Source: Aromatoleum evansii
Lineage (GTDB): Bacteria > Pseudomonadota > Gammaproteobacteria > Burkholderiales > Rhodocyclaceae
Assembly: GCF_012910805.1 (NCBI RefSeq)
Contig: NZ_WTVK01000009.1
Coordinates: 1 to 64,000 of the forward strand
Direction of reading: 5' to 3'
Length of the DNA: 64,000 bases
Shown: positions 17,364 to 26,287 of the stretch, in pieces
How positions within the stretch are numbered: position 1 is the stretch's first letter
Layout: each line of letters opens with the position of its first letter
The notes under the pieces: generated by a model
Database searches by the model: none
The model's input: the letters and a program-made list of their open reading frames with translations, nothing else
Told to the model about the DNA's origin: nothing
Position numbers and translations under genes: made by a program

Positions 17364-18679
17364 CAGAAGAGATTCGTTTCGCCGCCATGCTCACGGATAC
17401 CTGGAGCGACCTGCAGAGTCCCTCCGTCCTGTGGCAGCTCGGCTCCCTGGCCGGCTGCCTCGCGCTTGCCTGGCTGATCGAGCGCGCCATGCTCGAGCGC
17501 GTCGCGCGTCGCGGCGACCCCGCTACCGCCGCCCAGCGTTTCGGCCGCAGCGGCCTGCGCCGCGTGCTGTTCCCGCTCTCCGCGCTGATCTTCGTGTTCG
17601 CCGCGCGCGCCGTGCTCGCCAAATACCAGAGCGTGCACCTGCTCAATCTCGCGGTGCCGCTGCTCACCTCTTTTGCCGCGATCCGCTTCGTCGTCTTCAC
17701 CGTGCGGCAGGGCATCGGCCGCTCGAGCTGGCTGGGCAACTTCGAGCGCGTCTTCGCGTCCCTCGCGTGGGCCGTGGTCGCGTTGCATATCCTCGGCTGG
17801 CTGCCGGAAGTGATCGATGCAATCGAGAGCGTGTCCTTCAAGGTCGGCAGCCAGAAGCTCTCGTTGTGGACGCTGCTGCAGGGCGCCGGCATGGTGATGT
17901 TCACGCTGCTGATCGCGTTGTGGGCGGCAGGGGCGCTGGAGCGCCGGCTGAGTGCCGCCGCGGGAATCGACGACAGCATGCGCCTCGTCCTGATGCGGGT
18001 CGCCAAGGCGCTCCTGATCGTCATCGCCGTGCTGGTCGCGCTGCCGATGGTCGGTATCGACCTGACGACGCTGTCCGTCTTCGGCGGCGCGTTGGGCGTG
18101 GGTCTCGGCTTCGGTCTGCAGAAGATCGCCGCGAACTACGTTTCAGGCTTCATCATCCTGCTCGATCGTTCGCTGCGCATCGGCAACCTCATCTCGGTCG
18201 GCACCGAGCGCGGCGTCGTCACGCAGATCAACACCCGCTACACCGTGCTGCGCGCGGCGAGCGGCATCGAATCGCTGGTGCCGAACGAAACCTTGATCGG
18301 GTCGGTCGTGCAGAACGAAACTTACAGCGACACGCGCATTGTTGTGCCAATCAACATCCAGGTGAGTTATGCGGCCGATCTGGAGCGCGCTATGCGGATC
18401 CTCGTCGAGGCGGCCAGGACGCAGGAACGCGTGATCGCGGACCCCGAGCCGAAGGCCTTCGTCGTGGCTTTCGGCGAGAACGGCATCGACCTGCGCCTCG
18501 CGGTGTGGATCGCCGATCCGCAGGAAGGCACGCTGGGCGTGATCTCGCACATCAACATGGAAGTGTGGAAGCGCTTCCGCGCCGAGGGCATCGAGATTCC
18601 CTACCCGCAGCGCGAAGTGCGTGTCGTGCACGGCGAAGCCGAGCTGGCGCAGGCGGTCGCTGCCGCTGCGGCCGATTGA
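17360..18679 (+). CDS. MscS-family mechanosensitive channel
   Basis: Small-conductance mechanosensitive channel family, 439 aa. Four to five hydrophobic segments precede the pore helix and beta domain; GGALGVGLGFGLQKIAANYVSGFIIL is the MscS TM3b/beta signature, followed by ERGVVTQINTRYTVLR and PNETLIGSVVQNE. It is longer than MscS because of an extra N-terminal membrane region, closer to YjeP/YnaI-type channels in style. GTG start overlapping the PLD stop; an ATG nine codons later is an alternative. It would release solutes at hypo-osmotic shock. Confidence 0.92.
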   Translation: MTEEIRFAAMLTDTWSDLQSPSVLWQLGSLAGCLALAWLIERAMLERVARRGDPATAAQRFGRSGLRRVLFPLSALIFVFAARAVLAKYQSVHLLNLAVPLLTSFAAIRFVVFTVRQGIGRSSWLGNFERVFASLAWAVVALHILGWLPEVIDAIESVSFKVGSQKLSLWTLLQGAGMVMFTLLIALWAAGALERRLSAAAGIDDSMRLVLMRVAKALLIVIAVLVALPMVGIDLTTLSVFGGALGVGLGFGLQKIAANYVSGFIILLDRSLRIGNLISVGTERGVVTQINTRYTVLRAASGIESLVPNETLIGSVVQNETYSDTRIVVPINIQVSYAADLERAMRILVEAARTQERVIADPEPKAFVVAFGENGIDLRLAVWIADPQEGTLGVISHINMEVWKRFRAEGIEIPYPQREVRVVHGEAELAQAVAAAAAD

Positions 18680-18689
18680 CCCGCCGGCG

Positions 18690-19145
18690 TCAGAGGCCGG
18701 CGTCGCCCCGCACGGCGTCGGCCCAGCAGTTCGGCGTTTCGTACAGGCGCACGCGCTCGAGACGCAGGTGGTTGCCGTAGCTGTCGTGGTAGCGCGGATC
18801 GAGGATGCGGAACGCTTCGCGCGCCAGGTTCTCTGCGGTCGGCACGCAGTCGAGCACCACCGTCTTGTGGCCCGGCATCGAGCCAAGGAACTGCATGACC
18901 TGCGTATCGCCGCGGAACACCAGGAAGGCGTGGTCCCACACGTCCACGACATGCGCCTTGGCGATCGTCTTCACTTCGCCGAAATCCATCACCATGCCAT
19001 TCACGGGCTGACCGGCTGCCTCGATGATCCCGCCGGACAGCGTGATCTCGATCGCGTAACGGTGTCCGTGCAGGTGGCGGCACTGGCTGGCATGGTCCGG
19101 AATCCGGTGGCCTGCGTCGAATTCCAGGCGGCGGGTGATGCGCAT
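18690..19145 (-). CDS. 6-pyruvoyl-tetrahydropterin synthase / QueD-family protein
   Basis: QueD/PTPS-family protein of 151 aa. Zinc ligands are seen as H13 (FDAGHRIP) and H26/H28 (CRHLHGHRY), with the candidate catalytic Cys at C22. VMDFGEVK, VWDHAFLV and the late VRLYETPNCWA with its catalytic Glu complete the family pattern. QueD makes 6-carboxy-tetrahydropterin from dihydroneopterin triphosphate for queuosine. QueC and QueE are not adjacent, so a different pterin role cannot be excluded. It is divergent from a radical SAM gene. Confidence 0.9.
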   Translation of the reverse strand: MRITRRLEFDAGHRIPDHASQCRHLHGHRYAIEITLSGGIIEAAGQPVNGMVMDFGEVKTIAKAHVVDVWDHAFLVFRGDTQVMQFLGSMPGHKTVVLDCVPTAENLAREAFRILDPRYHDSYGNHLRLERVRLYETPNCWADAVRGDAGL

Positions 19146-19252
19146 GATTGACCTCGGGAGTGCAGGGCGCGGATTATAGCACCCGTCCCGATCGGCCCCT
19201 TTCGGGCCTCCATCTTCCCCCTTTTCGACCGCGATTCGCGGCACCTTCGGCA

Positions 19253-20107
19253 ATGGCCTCCAGCGACCGGCAACTCACGATCCGCAACCACGACCGCGAC
19301 CTCGCGGGCCTCACCTATGTCTATCCGGTGCTGTCGCGCCGTGCCGGCGGGGTGTCGGTCGGCATCAACCTCAATCCCAACAATGCGTGCAACTGGCATT
19401 GTGTCTACTGCCAGGTGCCCGATCTCGTGCGCGGCAGCGCGCCTCCCATCGACCTCGGCCAACTCGAGGCCGAACTGTCGGGTTTCCTCGATGCGCTCGT
19501 CAACGGCGATTACCTCGAGCGTCATGTCCCGGAGGGGCTGCGCCAGGTCCGCGACATCGCGTTCTCAGGCAACGGCGAGCCGACCAGCGCCGCCGAGTTC
19601 GCCGACGCGATCGGGATCGCCGTACGGCTGCGGGCGCAATTCGGATTCGGCAGCGAAGTGCCGCTGCGCCTCATCACCAACGGCAGCCTGATGGGACAGG
19701 CGACGGTGCGCGAAGGCGTGCGGCGCCTGGGCGAAGCGGGCGGGGAAGTGTGGTTCAAGCTCGATTCGGGAACGCGCGCCGGCATGCGCCGCATCAACGG
19801 CGTCGGCCCCGATCCCGAAGCGGTCGCGCGCCGCCTGCTGGCGAGCGCCGAGCGCTGCACGACCTGGGTGCAGACCTGCATGTTCCGTTGGGATGGACAG
19901 GCGCCGTCGGAGGCGGACATCGCCGAGTATCTGGCGGTGCTGGAAAAAACCGGCGTCGAGCGATTGGCCGGGGTGCTGCTTTACGGCATCGCGCGCCCCT
20001 CGATGCAGCCCGAGGCGCCGCGCCTGTCTCCGCTCACCGAGGCCGAACTCGAGGCGATCGCCGAGCGCATAAGAAAAACGGGGCTGACGGTTCGCGTCAG
20101 CCCCTGA
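19253..20107 (+). CDS. Radical SAM protein (COG0731-like)
   Basis: Radical SAM enzyme of 284 aa. The cluster motif is CX3CX2C at C46, C50 and C53 (NACNWHCVYCQ), followed by a glycine-rich SAM block FSGNGEPTSAAEF. INLNPNNACN preceding the cysteines resembles the COG0731 family, which includes TYW1-like wyosine enzymes. No flavodoxin or SPASM domain is present. The ATG used follows 35 upstream codons of non-conserved sequence. It is divergent from the QueD-like gene across about 107 bp, so a shared regulator or a common pterin/tRNA pathway is possible but unproven. Its last codons contain a terminator acting on the opposite strand. Confidence 0.85.
   Translation: MASSDRQLTIRNHDRDLAGLTYVYPVLSRRAGGVSVGINLNPNNACNWHCVYCQVPDLVRGSAPPIDLGQLEAELSGFLDALVNGDYLERHVPEGLRQVRDIAFSGNGEPTSAAEFADAIGIAVRLRAQFGFGSEVPLRLITNGSLMGQATVREGVRRLGEAGGEVWFKLDSGTRAGMRRINGVGPDPEAVARRLLASAERCTTWVQTCMFRWDGQAPSEADIAEYLAVLEKTGVERLAGVLLYGIARPSMQPEAPRLSPLTEAELEAIAERIRKTGLTVRVSP
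20072..20104 (-). terminator. Rho-independent terminator of the HTH gene, inside the radical SAM coding end
   Basis: A perfect 10-bp stem (GGGGCTGACG, loop GTTCG, CGTCAGCCCC) is followed on the minus strand by a T-rich run (GTTTTTC). It is about 30 bp past the stop of the minus-strand HTH gene and is encoded entirely within the last codons of the convergent radical SAM gene. Confidence 0.85.
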
Positions 20108-20131
20108 TGACCATCTGCTACTCCGCCCGGG

Positions 20132-20434
20132 TTAGCGCGACGTGCGCTCCTTGCGCTTCGCGCGGGCTTCCTTCTTCAGCGTCTTGAACAGGTCCGGGTT
20201 CGAAGCCTTCAGGAACTCGGCCACTTCGACGTCTTCCTTCTTGACCTTGTTGATATCGATCTGCTCGATGTGAACGAGGCGCAGCAGGGCCTGCACGGGA
20301 CGCGGAATGTTGCGGCCGCTCTCGTAGCGCGATCCCCCACTTTGGGTAACGCCGATCTTCGACCAGAACTGCGACTGGTTCAGACCGAGTTTGCGGCGAA
20401 TCTCGCGAACATCAATGGTTTCAGTGCTTTTCAT
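20132..20434 (-). CDS. Small HTH (XRE-like) regulator with basic tail
   Basis: A 100-aa DNA-binding protein. The N-terminal helix-turn-helix is IREIRRKLGLNQSQFWSKIGVTQSGGSRYESGRNIP-like: a Cro/C1-type fold with SQFWSKIGVTQSGGSRYE as the recognition part. The C-terminus (about residues 80-100) is Lys/Arg rich (TLKKEARAKRKERTSR). It is transcribed divergently from lysC. Its promoter contains a near-perfect 20-bp palindrome over the -10 box, consistent with autorepression. Its target genes are unknown. Confidence 0.8.
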   Translation of the reverse strand: MKSTETIDVREIRRKLGLNQSQFWSKIGVTQSGGSRYESGRNIPRPVQALLRLVHIEQIDINKVKKEDVEVAEFLKASNPDLFKTLKKEARAKRKERTSR

Positions 20435-20493
20435 CTCTTGGGCCTCTGTTGTGAAGTCGGTTGTGCTATGAGGTTTAGCTGCGCCCGGAGGCG

Positions 20494-20515
20494 ATCATAC
20501 GACTTAAGTCATATG
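20494..20515 (-). promoter_or_regulatory. Palindrome over the -10 box of the HTH gene, candidate operator
   Basis: The minus-strand -10 box TATGAT occupies 20494-20499. The sequence 20496-20515 is an 18-of-20 palindrome with a perfect 10-bp centre (GACTTAAGTC) and CATA/TATG ends. It is the only strong dyad in this AT-rich 260-bp gap (20435-20694) between the HTH gene and lysC. The rest of the gap shows no gene and no lysine riboswitch-like structure. A weak TAGAAT at 20655-20660 could be the lysC -10 box. Confidence 0.5.
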
Positions 20516-20694
20516 GTACCCAAAGTATAGATTACTATTCCGGACAAATACAACGGGAAAATCAAAAGTCCTAGGGTTAACCGCAATCCATAAGTGCCCA
20601 AGTTGGGTTTGAGGGAGCGGGTCACGTCGCTCAGCAAAGTCCACTCGCTTTCGCTAGAATTGCGTGTTTTATCCACGGCTATTTGGATACGACG

Positions 20695-21921
20695 ATGGCA
20701 CTGATAGTTCAGAAGTACGGCGGCACCTCCGTTGGCAATCCGGAACGCATCAAGAACGTCGCCCGCAAGGTCGCGAAGTTCCAGGCGGCCGGCCATCAGG
20801 TGGTGGTGGTGGTGTCCGCGATGAGCGGCGAAACCAACCGCCTGATCGCGCTCGCGAAGGACGTGGCGAGCAATCCCGATCCGCGCGAACTGGACGTGGT
20901 CGTATCGACCGGCGAACAGGTCACCATCGGCCTGCTGTGCATGGCGCTTCAGGACATCGGCGTCAAGGCGAAGAGCTACACCGGCGGCCAGGTGCGCATC
21001 CTCACCGACAGCGCGCATACGAAGGCGCGCATCCTCAACATCGACGAGGCGCCGATCAAGAAGGACCTCGACGAAGGCAATATCGTCGTCGTCGCCGGCT
21101 TCCAGGGGGTGGACGAGCACGGCGCCATTACCACCCTCGGCCGCGGCGGCTCCGATACCACCGGCGTTGCGCTGGCTGCCGCGCTGAAGGCCGACGAGTG
21201 CCAGATCTATACCGATGTCGACGGTGTCTACACCACCGACCCGCGCGTCGTGCCCGAAGCGCGCAAGCTCGACAAGATCACCTTCGAGGAGATGCTCGAG
21301 CTCGCCAGCCTCGGCTCCAAGGTGCTGCAGATTCGCTCGGTGGAATTCGCGGGCAAGTACAAGGTCAAGTTGCGCGTCCTCTCCAGCTTCCAGGAGGAAG
21401 GCGAGGGCACGCTCATCACTGTTGAGGAAGAGCAGAACATGGAACAACCCGTCATCTCCGGTATCGCCTTCAACCGCGACGAAGCCAAGCTCACGGTGCT
21501 CGGCGTGCCCGACAAGCCGGGTATCGCGTACCAGATCCTCGGTCCGGTCGCCGATGCCAACATCGAAGTCGACATGATCATCCAGAACGTGAGCAAGGAC
21601 GGCACGACCGACTTCTCGTTCACCGTCGCCCGCGGCGAACTGGACAAGGCCGTGAAGGTTCTCGAGGCCGTCAAGGAGCATATCGGCGCCCGCTCCATCG
21701 TCACCGACCGGACCATGGCCAAGGTTTCCATCGTTGGCGTCGGCATGCGTTCGCACGCCGGAGTTGCCTCGCAGATGTTCCGCACGCTCGCAGAAGAGGG
21801 CATCAACATCCAGATGATCTCGACGTCCGAAATCAAGATCTCGGTCGCGATCGAGGAGAAGTACCTCGAGCTCGCCGTGCGCGTGCTGCACAAGGCCTTC
21901 GGCCTCGACGTCGCTGCATAA
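20695..21921 (+). CDS. lysC: Aspartate kinase
   Basis: Aspartokinase, 408 aa, phosphorylating aspartate at the entry to Lys, Thr, Met and diaminopimelate synthesis. [15 protein letters not shown] is the N-terminal kinase motif, and [32 protein letters not shown] and [11 protein letters not shown] follow. Two ACT repeats fill the C-terminus from about residue 265 ([13 protein letters not shown] and [15 protein letters not shown]), so feedback control by amino acids is expected. An ATG four codons upstream is possible. Confidence 0.97.
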   Translation: MALIVQKYGGTSVGNPERIKNVARKVAKFQAAGHQVVVVVSAMSGETNRLIALAKDVASNPDPRELDVVVSTGEQVTIGLLCMALQDIGVKAKSYTGGQVRILTDSAHTKARILNIDEAPIKKDLDEGNIVVVAGFQGVDEHGAITTLGRGGSDTTGVALAAALKADECQIYTDVDGVYTTDPRVVPEARKLDKITFEEMLELASLGSKVLQIRSVEFAGKYKVKLRVLSSFQEEGEGTLITVEEEQNMEQPVISGIAFNRDEAKLTVLGVPDKPGIAYQILGPVADANIEVDMIIQNVSKDGTTDFSFTVARGELDKAVKVLEAVKEHIGARSIVTDRTMAKVSIVGVGMRSHAGVASQMFRTLAEEGINIQMISTSEIKISVAIEEKYLELAVRVLHKAFGLDVAA

Positions 21922-21927
21922 TTAAGT

Positions 21928-21956
21928 TTGACCGGCAGGCCCGGAGTCGCTATGAT
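21928..21956 (+). promoter_or_regulatory. sigma70-type promoter of tRNA-Ser
   Basis: TTGACC and TATGAT are separated by exactly 17 bp. The transcript would start about 10 bp before the tRNA 5' end. This gives tRNA-Ser its own promoter, independent of lysC immediately upstream. Confidence 0.75.
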
Positions 21957-21972
21957 GTCGGGCTCAAAGGTT

Positions 21973-22066
21973 GGAGAGTTGGCCGAGAGGTCGAAGGCAC
22001 TCCCCTGCTAAGGGAGCATACGGGCTAAAACTCGTATCGAGGGTTCGAATCCCTCACTCTCCGCCA
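21973..22066 (+). tRNA. tRNA-Ser(GCT)
   Basis: A 94-nt class II tRNA with an encoded CCA end. The acceptor GGAGAGT pairs with ACTCTCC; the anticodon stem is CTCCC/GGGAG with loop CTGCTAA, giving anticodon GCT (reads AGC/AGU). There is a long variable arm and a GGTTCGAAT T-loop region. A terminator follows 14 bp downstream. Confidence 0.97.
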
Positions 22067-22080
22067 GCCATACAGAAAAA

Positions 22081-22110
22081 GCCGCCGATTCCTGGCGGCT
22101 TTTTTCTTTT
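22081..22110 (+). terminator. Rho-independent terminator after tRNA-Ser
   Basis: GCCGCC, a 7-nt loop, GGCGGC, then TTTTTTCTTTT. An A-run before the stem may extend the hairpin. Confidence 0.9.
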
Positions 22111-22239
22111 GTGTGCGGGGCGGGGATACCAGCCGAAACACACCGGACTCGGGGCGTGTTGAATAATCCCGGATCATTGCGTCGGCGGGAAGGGCTGCGC
22201 GGCTGAGGGCGCGTGCTATCGGAAACGGACTGGGTGGAA

Positions 22240-22428
22240 ATGAGCGTGAAAAATGTGCTGTTCCTGGTGGCGTGCGCCGCGATGCTCGGCGGATGTGCGG
22301 TGTTTGCCGTTGCCGATGCGGCTGTCACGGTGGTGGCGACAACGGTCAAGGTGGGCGCCAAGGTCGTGGGCGCCGGTGTCGATGCCGTGATTCCGGATGA
22401 CGATGATGAGGACGCGAAGAAGGAGTAG
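22240..22428 (+). CDS. Small lipoprotein
   Basis: A 62-aa protein with a lipoprotein signal: MSVKNVLFLV, hydrophobic core, lipobox LGGC with the acylated Cys at residue 19. The mature part (about 44 aa) is Val/Ala-rich, with repeated TVVATTVKVGAKVVGAGV-like residues, and ends in an acidic DDDDED tail with terminal lysines. Function unknown. A frame start further upstream would spoil the signal peptide. Confidence 0.75.
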   Translation: MSVKNVLFLVACAAMLGGCAVFAVADAAVTVVATTVKVGAKVVGAGVDAVIPDDDDEDAKKE

Positions 22429-22488
22429 TCGCGTCCGGTGCGAGGTGGGCGGGTGTTGGCGGTCTCGCCGTATCCATCCTCGAGGATG

Positions 22489-22512
22489 AAAAAACGGGCC
22501 CCGCGGGGCCCG
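22489..22512 (-). terminator. Rho-independent terminator of the rpsP-rplS operon
   Basis: CGGGCCCC and GGGGCCCG arms 2 nt apart are followed on the minus strand by six T residues. It is 30 bp past the rplS stop. Confidence 0.85.
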
Positions 22513-22541
22513 TTCCATTTGCTGCTGGCTGAATCGCGCAA

Positions 22542-22919
22542 TCAGCCCTGCTTGGCGGCGCTCTTGTAGTTGAGCTTTTCCTTGATACGAGCGGACTTGC
22601 CCGAGCGCTCGCGCAGGTAGTAGAGCTTGGCACGACGCACGTCACCGCGGCGCTTGACTTCGATGCTGTCGACCAGCGGGGAGTAGGTCTGGAACGTACG
22701 CTCCACGCCTTCGCCCGACGAAATCTTGCGCACGATGAAGTTGGAGTTCAGGCCACGGTTGCGCTTGGCGATCACCACGCCTTCATAGGCCTGCAGACGC
22801 TCGCGCGAGCCTTCCTTGACCTTCACCTGCACCACCACGGTGTCGCCGGGGGCGAACTCGGGGATGGTCTTGTTCAGGCGGGCGATTTCTTCCTGTTCGA
22901 GCTGCTGAATCAGGTTCAT
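22542..22919 (-). CDS. rplS: 50S ribosomal protein L19
   Basis: L19, 125 aa, at the interface of the ribosomal subunits. Typical are [32 protein letters not shown] and the [20 protein letters not shown] block. Last gene of the conserved rpsP-rimM-trmD-rplS operon. Confidence 0.98.
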   Translation of the reverse strand: MNLIQQLEQEEIARLNKTIPEFAPGDTVVVQVKVKEGSRERLQAYEGVVIAKRNRGLNSNFIVRKISSGEGVERTFQTYSPLVDSIEVKRRGDVRRAKLYYLRERSGKSARIKEKLNYKSAAKQG

Positions 22920-23001
22920 TGTGCGACTCCTGTCGATTCAATGGCACTTGGCCTTGCGGCAGAGCAGGACGTGCCTGATGCGCGCGGTTTGTATTCGGGC
23001 T

Positions 23002-23790
23002 TCAGGCTTGGCCTTCTGCCCCTGCTTGCTCCTGCCTGAGTTCCTCAAGCAGTGACAATTCTTCCTTGCTCAGTCTGCGCCCTTCCAGCAGGTCCGGGCG
23101 TCGGCGCGAGGTCGTGCCCAGCGCCTGCTTCAGTCGCCAGCGACGGATCGCTGCGTGGTTGCCGGAGAGCAGCACCGCCGGCACCGGCTCGCCTTCGTAG
23201 ATCTCGGGCCGCGTGTAGTGCGGGCAATCCAGCAGCCCGTTCACGAACGAGTCCTCGATCGCCGATACGGCGTCGTTCAGCGCGCCCGGCAACTGGCGCA
23301 CGATCGCGTCGAGCAGCACCATTGCCGGTAATTCGCCGCCCGACAGCACGAAGTCGCCGAGCGAAATTTCCTCGTCGACGCAGCGGTCTATGAGTCGCTG
23401 ATCGACGCCTTCATAACGTCCGCACAGCAGGGTCAGTGCGGGCAGTTCCTTCAGTTCCAGCACCTTCGCGTGGTCCAGCGGCCGGCCTTGCGGCGACAGG
23501 TAGATCACGCGTCCAGCGGCGCCGTGCAGCGCCTGTTGCGCCGCTTTAGCGCGACCGATCGCCTTTTCCAGCGGCTCGGCCATCATCACCATTCCGGGGC
23601 CGCCGCCGTAAGGGCGGTCATCCACGGTGCGGTGCGGATCGTCCACGAAATCCCGCGGGCTGTGGAAGGCGATGTCATAGAGACCGCGATCCAGTGCGCG
23701 CCGCGTGATGCCGCTGGCGGTCAGCGCCGCGAACATCTCGGGAAACAGGGTGATCACGTCGAAGCGCCTTGCGGCGGCTGGTGTGCTCAC
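23002..23790 (-). CDS. trmD: tRNA (guanine-N1-)-methyltransferase
   Basis: TrmD, 262 aa, methylates G37 of tRNAs reading CNN or CGG codons and prevents frameshifting. [11 protein letters not shown], the [14 protein letters not shown] stretch, the knot region [29 protein letters not shown], and [14 protein letters not shown] are all present. GTG start 7 bp after rimM. Confidence 0.97.
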   Translation of the reverse strand: MSTPAAARRFDVITLFPEMFAALTASGITRRALDRGLYDIAFHSPRDFVDDPHRTVDDRPYGGGPGMVMMAEPLEKAIGRAKAAQQALHGAAGRVIYLSPQGRPLDHAKVLELKELPALTLLCGRYEGVDQRLIDRCVDEEISLGDFVLSGGELPAMVLLDAIVRQLPGALNDAVSAIEDSFVNGLLDCPHYTRPEIYEGEPVPAVLLSGNHAAIRRWRLKQALGTTSRRRPDLLEGRRLSKEELSLLEELRQEQAGAEGQA

Positions 23791-23797
23791 CCCGTCT

Positions 23798-24304
23798 TCA
23801 CCAATCCTTTTGCCAGTCGACCCGGATCGTCCGGCTCGACAGGTCTACCTTCAGCACGTAGGCGGCGACGAAGGGGATCAGTCGTTCCTCTTCGCCGTCG
23901 CGGACCTGCAGCACATCGTGGGCACCCGTGGACATCAGGGCTTCGACCGTGCCGAGCGATTCGCCCGACTGGTTGATGACCGCAAGGCCCACCAGGTCGC
24001 CCCAGTAGTACTCGTCTTCGTCGGTGCCGGGCATCGCCTCGCGTGGCGCGGCGATGTAGCGTCCCTGCAGCGCCTCCGCGCCATTGCGATCCGTCACGCC
24101 TTCGAACGAGGCGATGAGGCCTGCGCCATGCTCGCGGAAGCCGGCGAGTTTCAGCGGCTGCCATGCCTCATCGGGAGCTTCGGCCTTGTCGGCCAGCCAC
24201 CATTGGGGCATTTCACGCCAGGCGAGCGGGTCGTCCCCGAAGGGGTGTACCTTGACCCAGCCCTTGACGCCAAAAGGGGCGACAATGCGCCCCAGTACCA
24301 TCAT
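23798..24304 (-). CDS. rimM: 16S rRNA processing protein RimM
   Basis: RimM, 168 aa, needed for 30S head maturation. The N-terminal barrel begins [21 protein letters not shown], and the PRC-barrel half has [15 protein letters not shown], followed by [14 protein letters not shown] second ATG one codon in is equally possible. Confidence 0.95.
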   Translation of the reverse strand: MMVLGRIVAPFGVKGWVKVHPFGDDPLAWREMPQWWLADKAEAPDEAWQPLKLAGFREHGAGLIASFEGVTDRNGAEALQGRYIAAPREAMPGTDEDEYYWGDLVGLAVINQSGESLGTVEALMSTGAHDVLQVRDGEEERLIPFVAAYVLKVDLSSRTIRVDWQKDW

Positions 24305-24326
24305 GACTGCAAAGAATCCGGCAGGA

Positions 24327-24578
24327 TCAGGCGGCGGCTTTCGCGGCCTGCTTGGCCAGGCGCTCGACCGTCGGCGACAGCTGGGCGCCGTTCTGCTTCC
24401 AGTAGGCCAGACGCTCGGCGTTGATCACGAGACCCTTTTCGGACTCGGCTGCCATCGGGTTGTAGAAGCCAACGCGCTCGATGAAGCGGCCATCGCGACG
24501 GTTGCGCGAGTCGGCGGCGACGATGTTGTAGAACGGGCGCTTCTTGGCGCCACCACGGGCAAGGCGAATGACGACCAT
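24327..24578 (-). CDS. rpsP: 30S ribosomal protein S16
   Basis: S16, 83 aa. [20 protein letters not shown] and the [14 protein letters not shown] block are diagnostic. First gene of the operon, with its own promoter at 24615-24643. Confidence 0.98.
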   Translation of the reverse strand: MVVIRLARGGAKKRPFYNIVAADSRNRRDGRFIERVGFYNPMAAESEKGLVINAERLAYWKQNGAQLSPTVERLAKQAAKAAA

Positions 24579-24614
24579 TGGGGTGTCCTGATGAGTGGAT
24601 GCGAAAAGCAGGCG

Positions 24615-24643
24615 ATTGTAAGGCAAGCGAGCGAGGGAGACAA
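24615..24643 (-). promoter_or_regulatory. sigma70-type promoter of the rpsP operon
   Basis: On the minus strand TTGTCT and TACAAT are separated by 17 bp, and the -10 box lies 36 bp before the rpsP ATG. The rest of the 197-bp divergent gap shows no further clear element. Confidence 0.7.
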
Positions 24644-24775
24644 GTGCGGATAAGGATTTGTCCGGAGAAAGGGGAGGGCCGATCCCCGCGCAAGGTCCGC
24701 GGGCTGCGGGGCTCCGCTCAAAAGCGTGATTCTTGAATAGAATGGGAGGACGTCTCAAAGCGGAAGTTTTCCCCG

Positions 24776-26287
24776 ATGCCTGCATCCGATCCGGTTCCCG
24801 AACAGTTGGCTCCCGTGCTGGAGTGGCTGGCGAGCGAGCCGGCCGACGATCCGCGCGCGGAGCTGAACGCCTTGCGGGGGCATCTTGGGGGGCTGCCGGA
24901 AGCCGCCGTCGGGCAGTGTATCGATGAGTTCGAGGCGAGGGTCCTGGACGTGTGCGGCCGCCTGAAGCCGCGTCTTCTCAATGCCGCATTGCCCCTTTCG
25001 CATGAACTGCACGCGGTCGCGGGGGAACTCGTCGAGGCTCTGCTCGAGGTCGCCGGAAAGCTCGGGGAGATGGCTGCCGCGACACGCGAGCGGTGGCGTC
25101 CTGCGCGCCGTGGTGATGCGTTGGCGATGACGGGGCGTGCCTTGAGCCTGGTGCATGAGGCCTTCGTCGTCGCCGCGATGGGCGGCGGAGTTACGCCACC
25201 CGGTCTGTGGCTCGCGGCGTATGGCATCGTCGCAGCGGGAGGCGGCTTCGGCGCGCTGGTGTCGGCGAGGCCAGAGACGGCCGCCGCCGATGCCCTGCAT
25301 GCATTGAAGCGTCTGCTCGCGCTGGCGGTGCTGCAGCCCGAAAGCCTGACGGCGCGCGAGCTGGTGTGGGCGAACGATTATCTCGAAGGGGTTGCGGACG
25401 AGGGGGCGTTGTCGACGGAATCCCTGCAGCCTGCGGCGTCGTCCTTCTGGATCGATCCGGGCGAGGATCTCCCGCCGATTGCGACGATCCGCAGTGCGGC
25501 GCCGGCGGCCGAGGGGCTGGTGTATTTCTCCGCTTTCGCGGTGTCGCGTGCGCTTTCGGGGCAGCTCGACTGGCTCAAGGAGCGCATGGCGGAGGCCGAG
25601 ACCGTGGGCCTGGAACTCGACGGCGAGTTGCTCGAACCGGATGCATCCGGGTTGCCGGTGGGGCTGACGCCGGTGGAGATGGTTTCGCTGCTACAGCGCA
25701 TGCGGGATCGTTGGGCGCTGCCGCCGAATCGTGGCCAGTCGCGCCGGGCATACCGGTATTCGGTGCAGGTGTGTGTGGGCCTGCGCGCGGTCTGGGAGGC
25801 TGCACGCTCGGATGGGGCGACGGAACGCATCTCCGAGTGGATGGTGTACAACGAGAGCCCCGGCGGCTATGCGCTGATGTCCGTCGAGGGCGTGACGGGC
25901 AGCCTGAGCGCCGGGATGGCCGTCGCGCTGCGGCGGGATGCGGGGCATCCCTGGGCGGTGTGCATCGTGCGCTGGATCCGCAGCGACAGCCCCGGGCAGG
26001 TGGAACTGGGCCTGCAGGTGGTGGCGCAGACTTGCACGCCGGTGACGATCGGCTTCCGCGGCGCCGAGGTGAGTTCCACGACGCACGCCCTCATCCTGCC
26101 GCCGCTGCCCGCGCTGCGCCGCAATCAGGCGATCCTCGCACCGGCGGGAACGTATGCGTCGCGGCGCTTCGTGCTGGTGCACGAGGGTGAGCGTCTCTAT
26201 GTGGCACAGGCCCGTGTGCTCAGCCTCGACATGCAGACGGCGAACGTCGAGCTGTTCCAGTACGAGGTCGATCCTTACCCGATCTAG
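24776..26287 (+). CDS. PilZ-domain protein with large uncharacterised N-terminus
   Basis: A 503-aa cytoplasmic protein. The C-terminal third (about residues 320-440) has both PilZ sequence marks for binding cyclic di-GMP: RxxxR at R323-R327 and NxSxxG at N359/S361/G364 (NESPGG). The 320-residue N-terminal part is mostly helical, Ala/Leu/Glu rich, with no recognised domain and no signal peptide. It is divergent from the rpsP operon. The TAG stop lies in the first bases of a long inverted-repeat element, so the C-terminus may have been trimmed or extended by that insertion. The specific output (motility, attachment, other) cannot be read from the sequence. Confidence 0.7.
   Translation: MPASDPVPEQLAPVLEWLASEPADDPRAELNALRGHLGGLPEAAVGQCIDEFEARVLDVCGRLKPRLLNAALPLSHELHAVAGELVEALLEVAGKLGEMAAATRERWRPARRGDALAMTGRALSLVHEAFVVAAMGGGVTPPGLWLAAYGIVAAGGGFGALVSARPETAAADALHALKRLLALAVLQPESLTARELVWANDYLEGVADEGALSTESLQPAASSFWIDPGEDLPPIATIRSAAPAAEGLVYFSAFAVSRALSGQLDWLKERMAEAETVGLELDGELLEPDASGLPVGLTPVEMVSLLQRMRDRWALPPNRGQSRRAYRYSVQVCVGLRAVWEAARSDGATERISEWMVYNESPGGYALMSVEGVTGSLSAGMAVALRRDAGHPWAVCIVRWIRSDSPGQVELGLQVVAQTCTPVTIGFRGAEVSSTTHALILPPLPALRRNQAILAPAGTYASRRFVLVHEGERLYVAQARVLSLDMQTANVELFQYEVDPYPI

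Noticed and set aside
18083-18101. Hairpin between mscS and the queD-like gene near 18683-18701 considered as a terminator
   Set aside because: The stem is only a 6-bp GCCGGC self-palindrome without a T-run and partly overlaps the queD-like coding end.
20435-20694. A lysine riboswitch upstream of lysC
   Set aside because: No conserved long multi-helix structure or terminator is visible; the region is AT-rich and dominated by the HTH palindrome.
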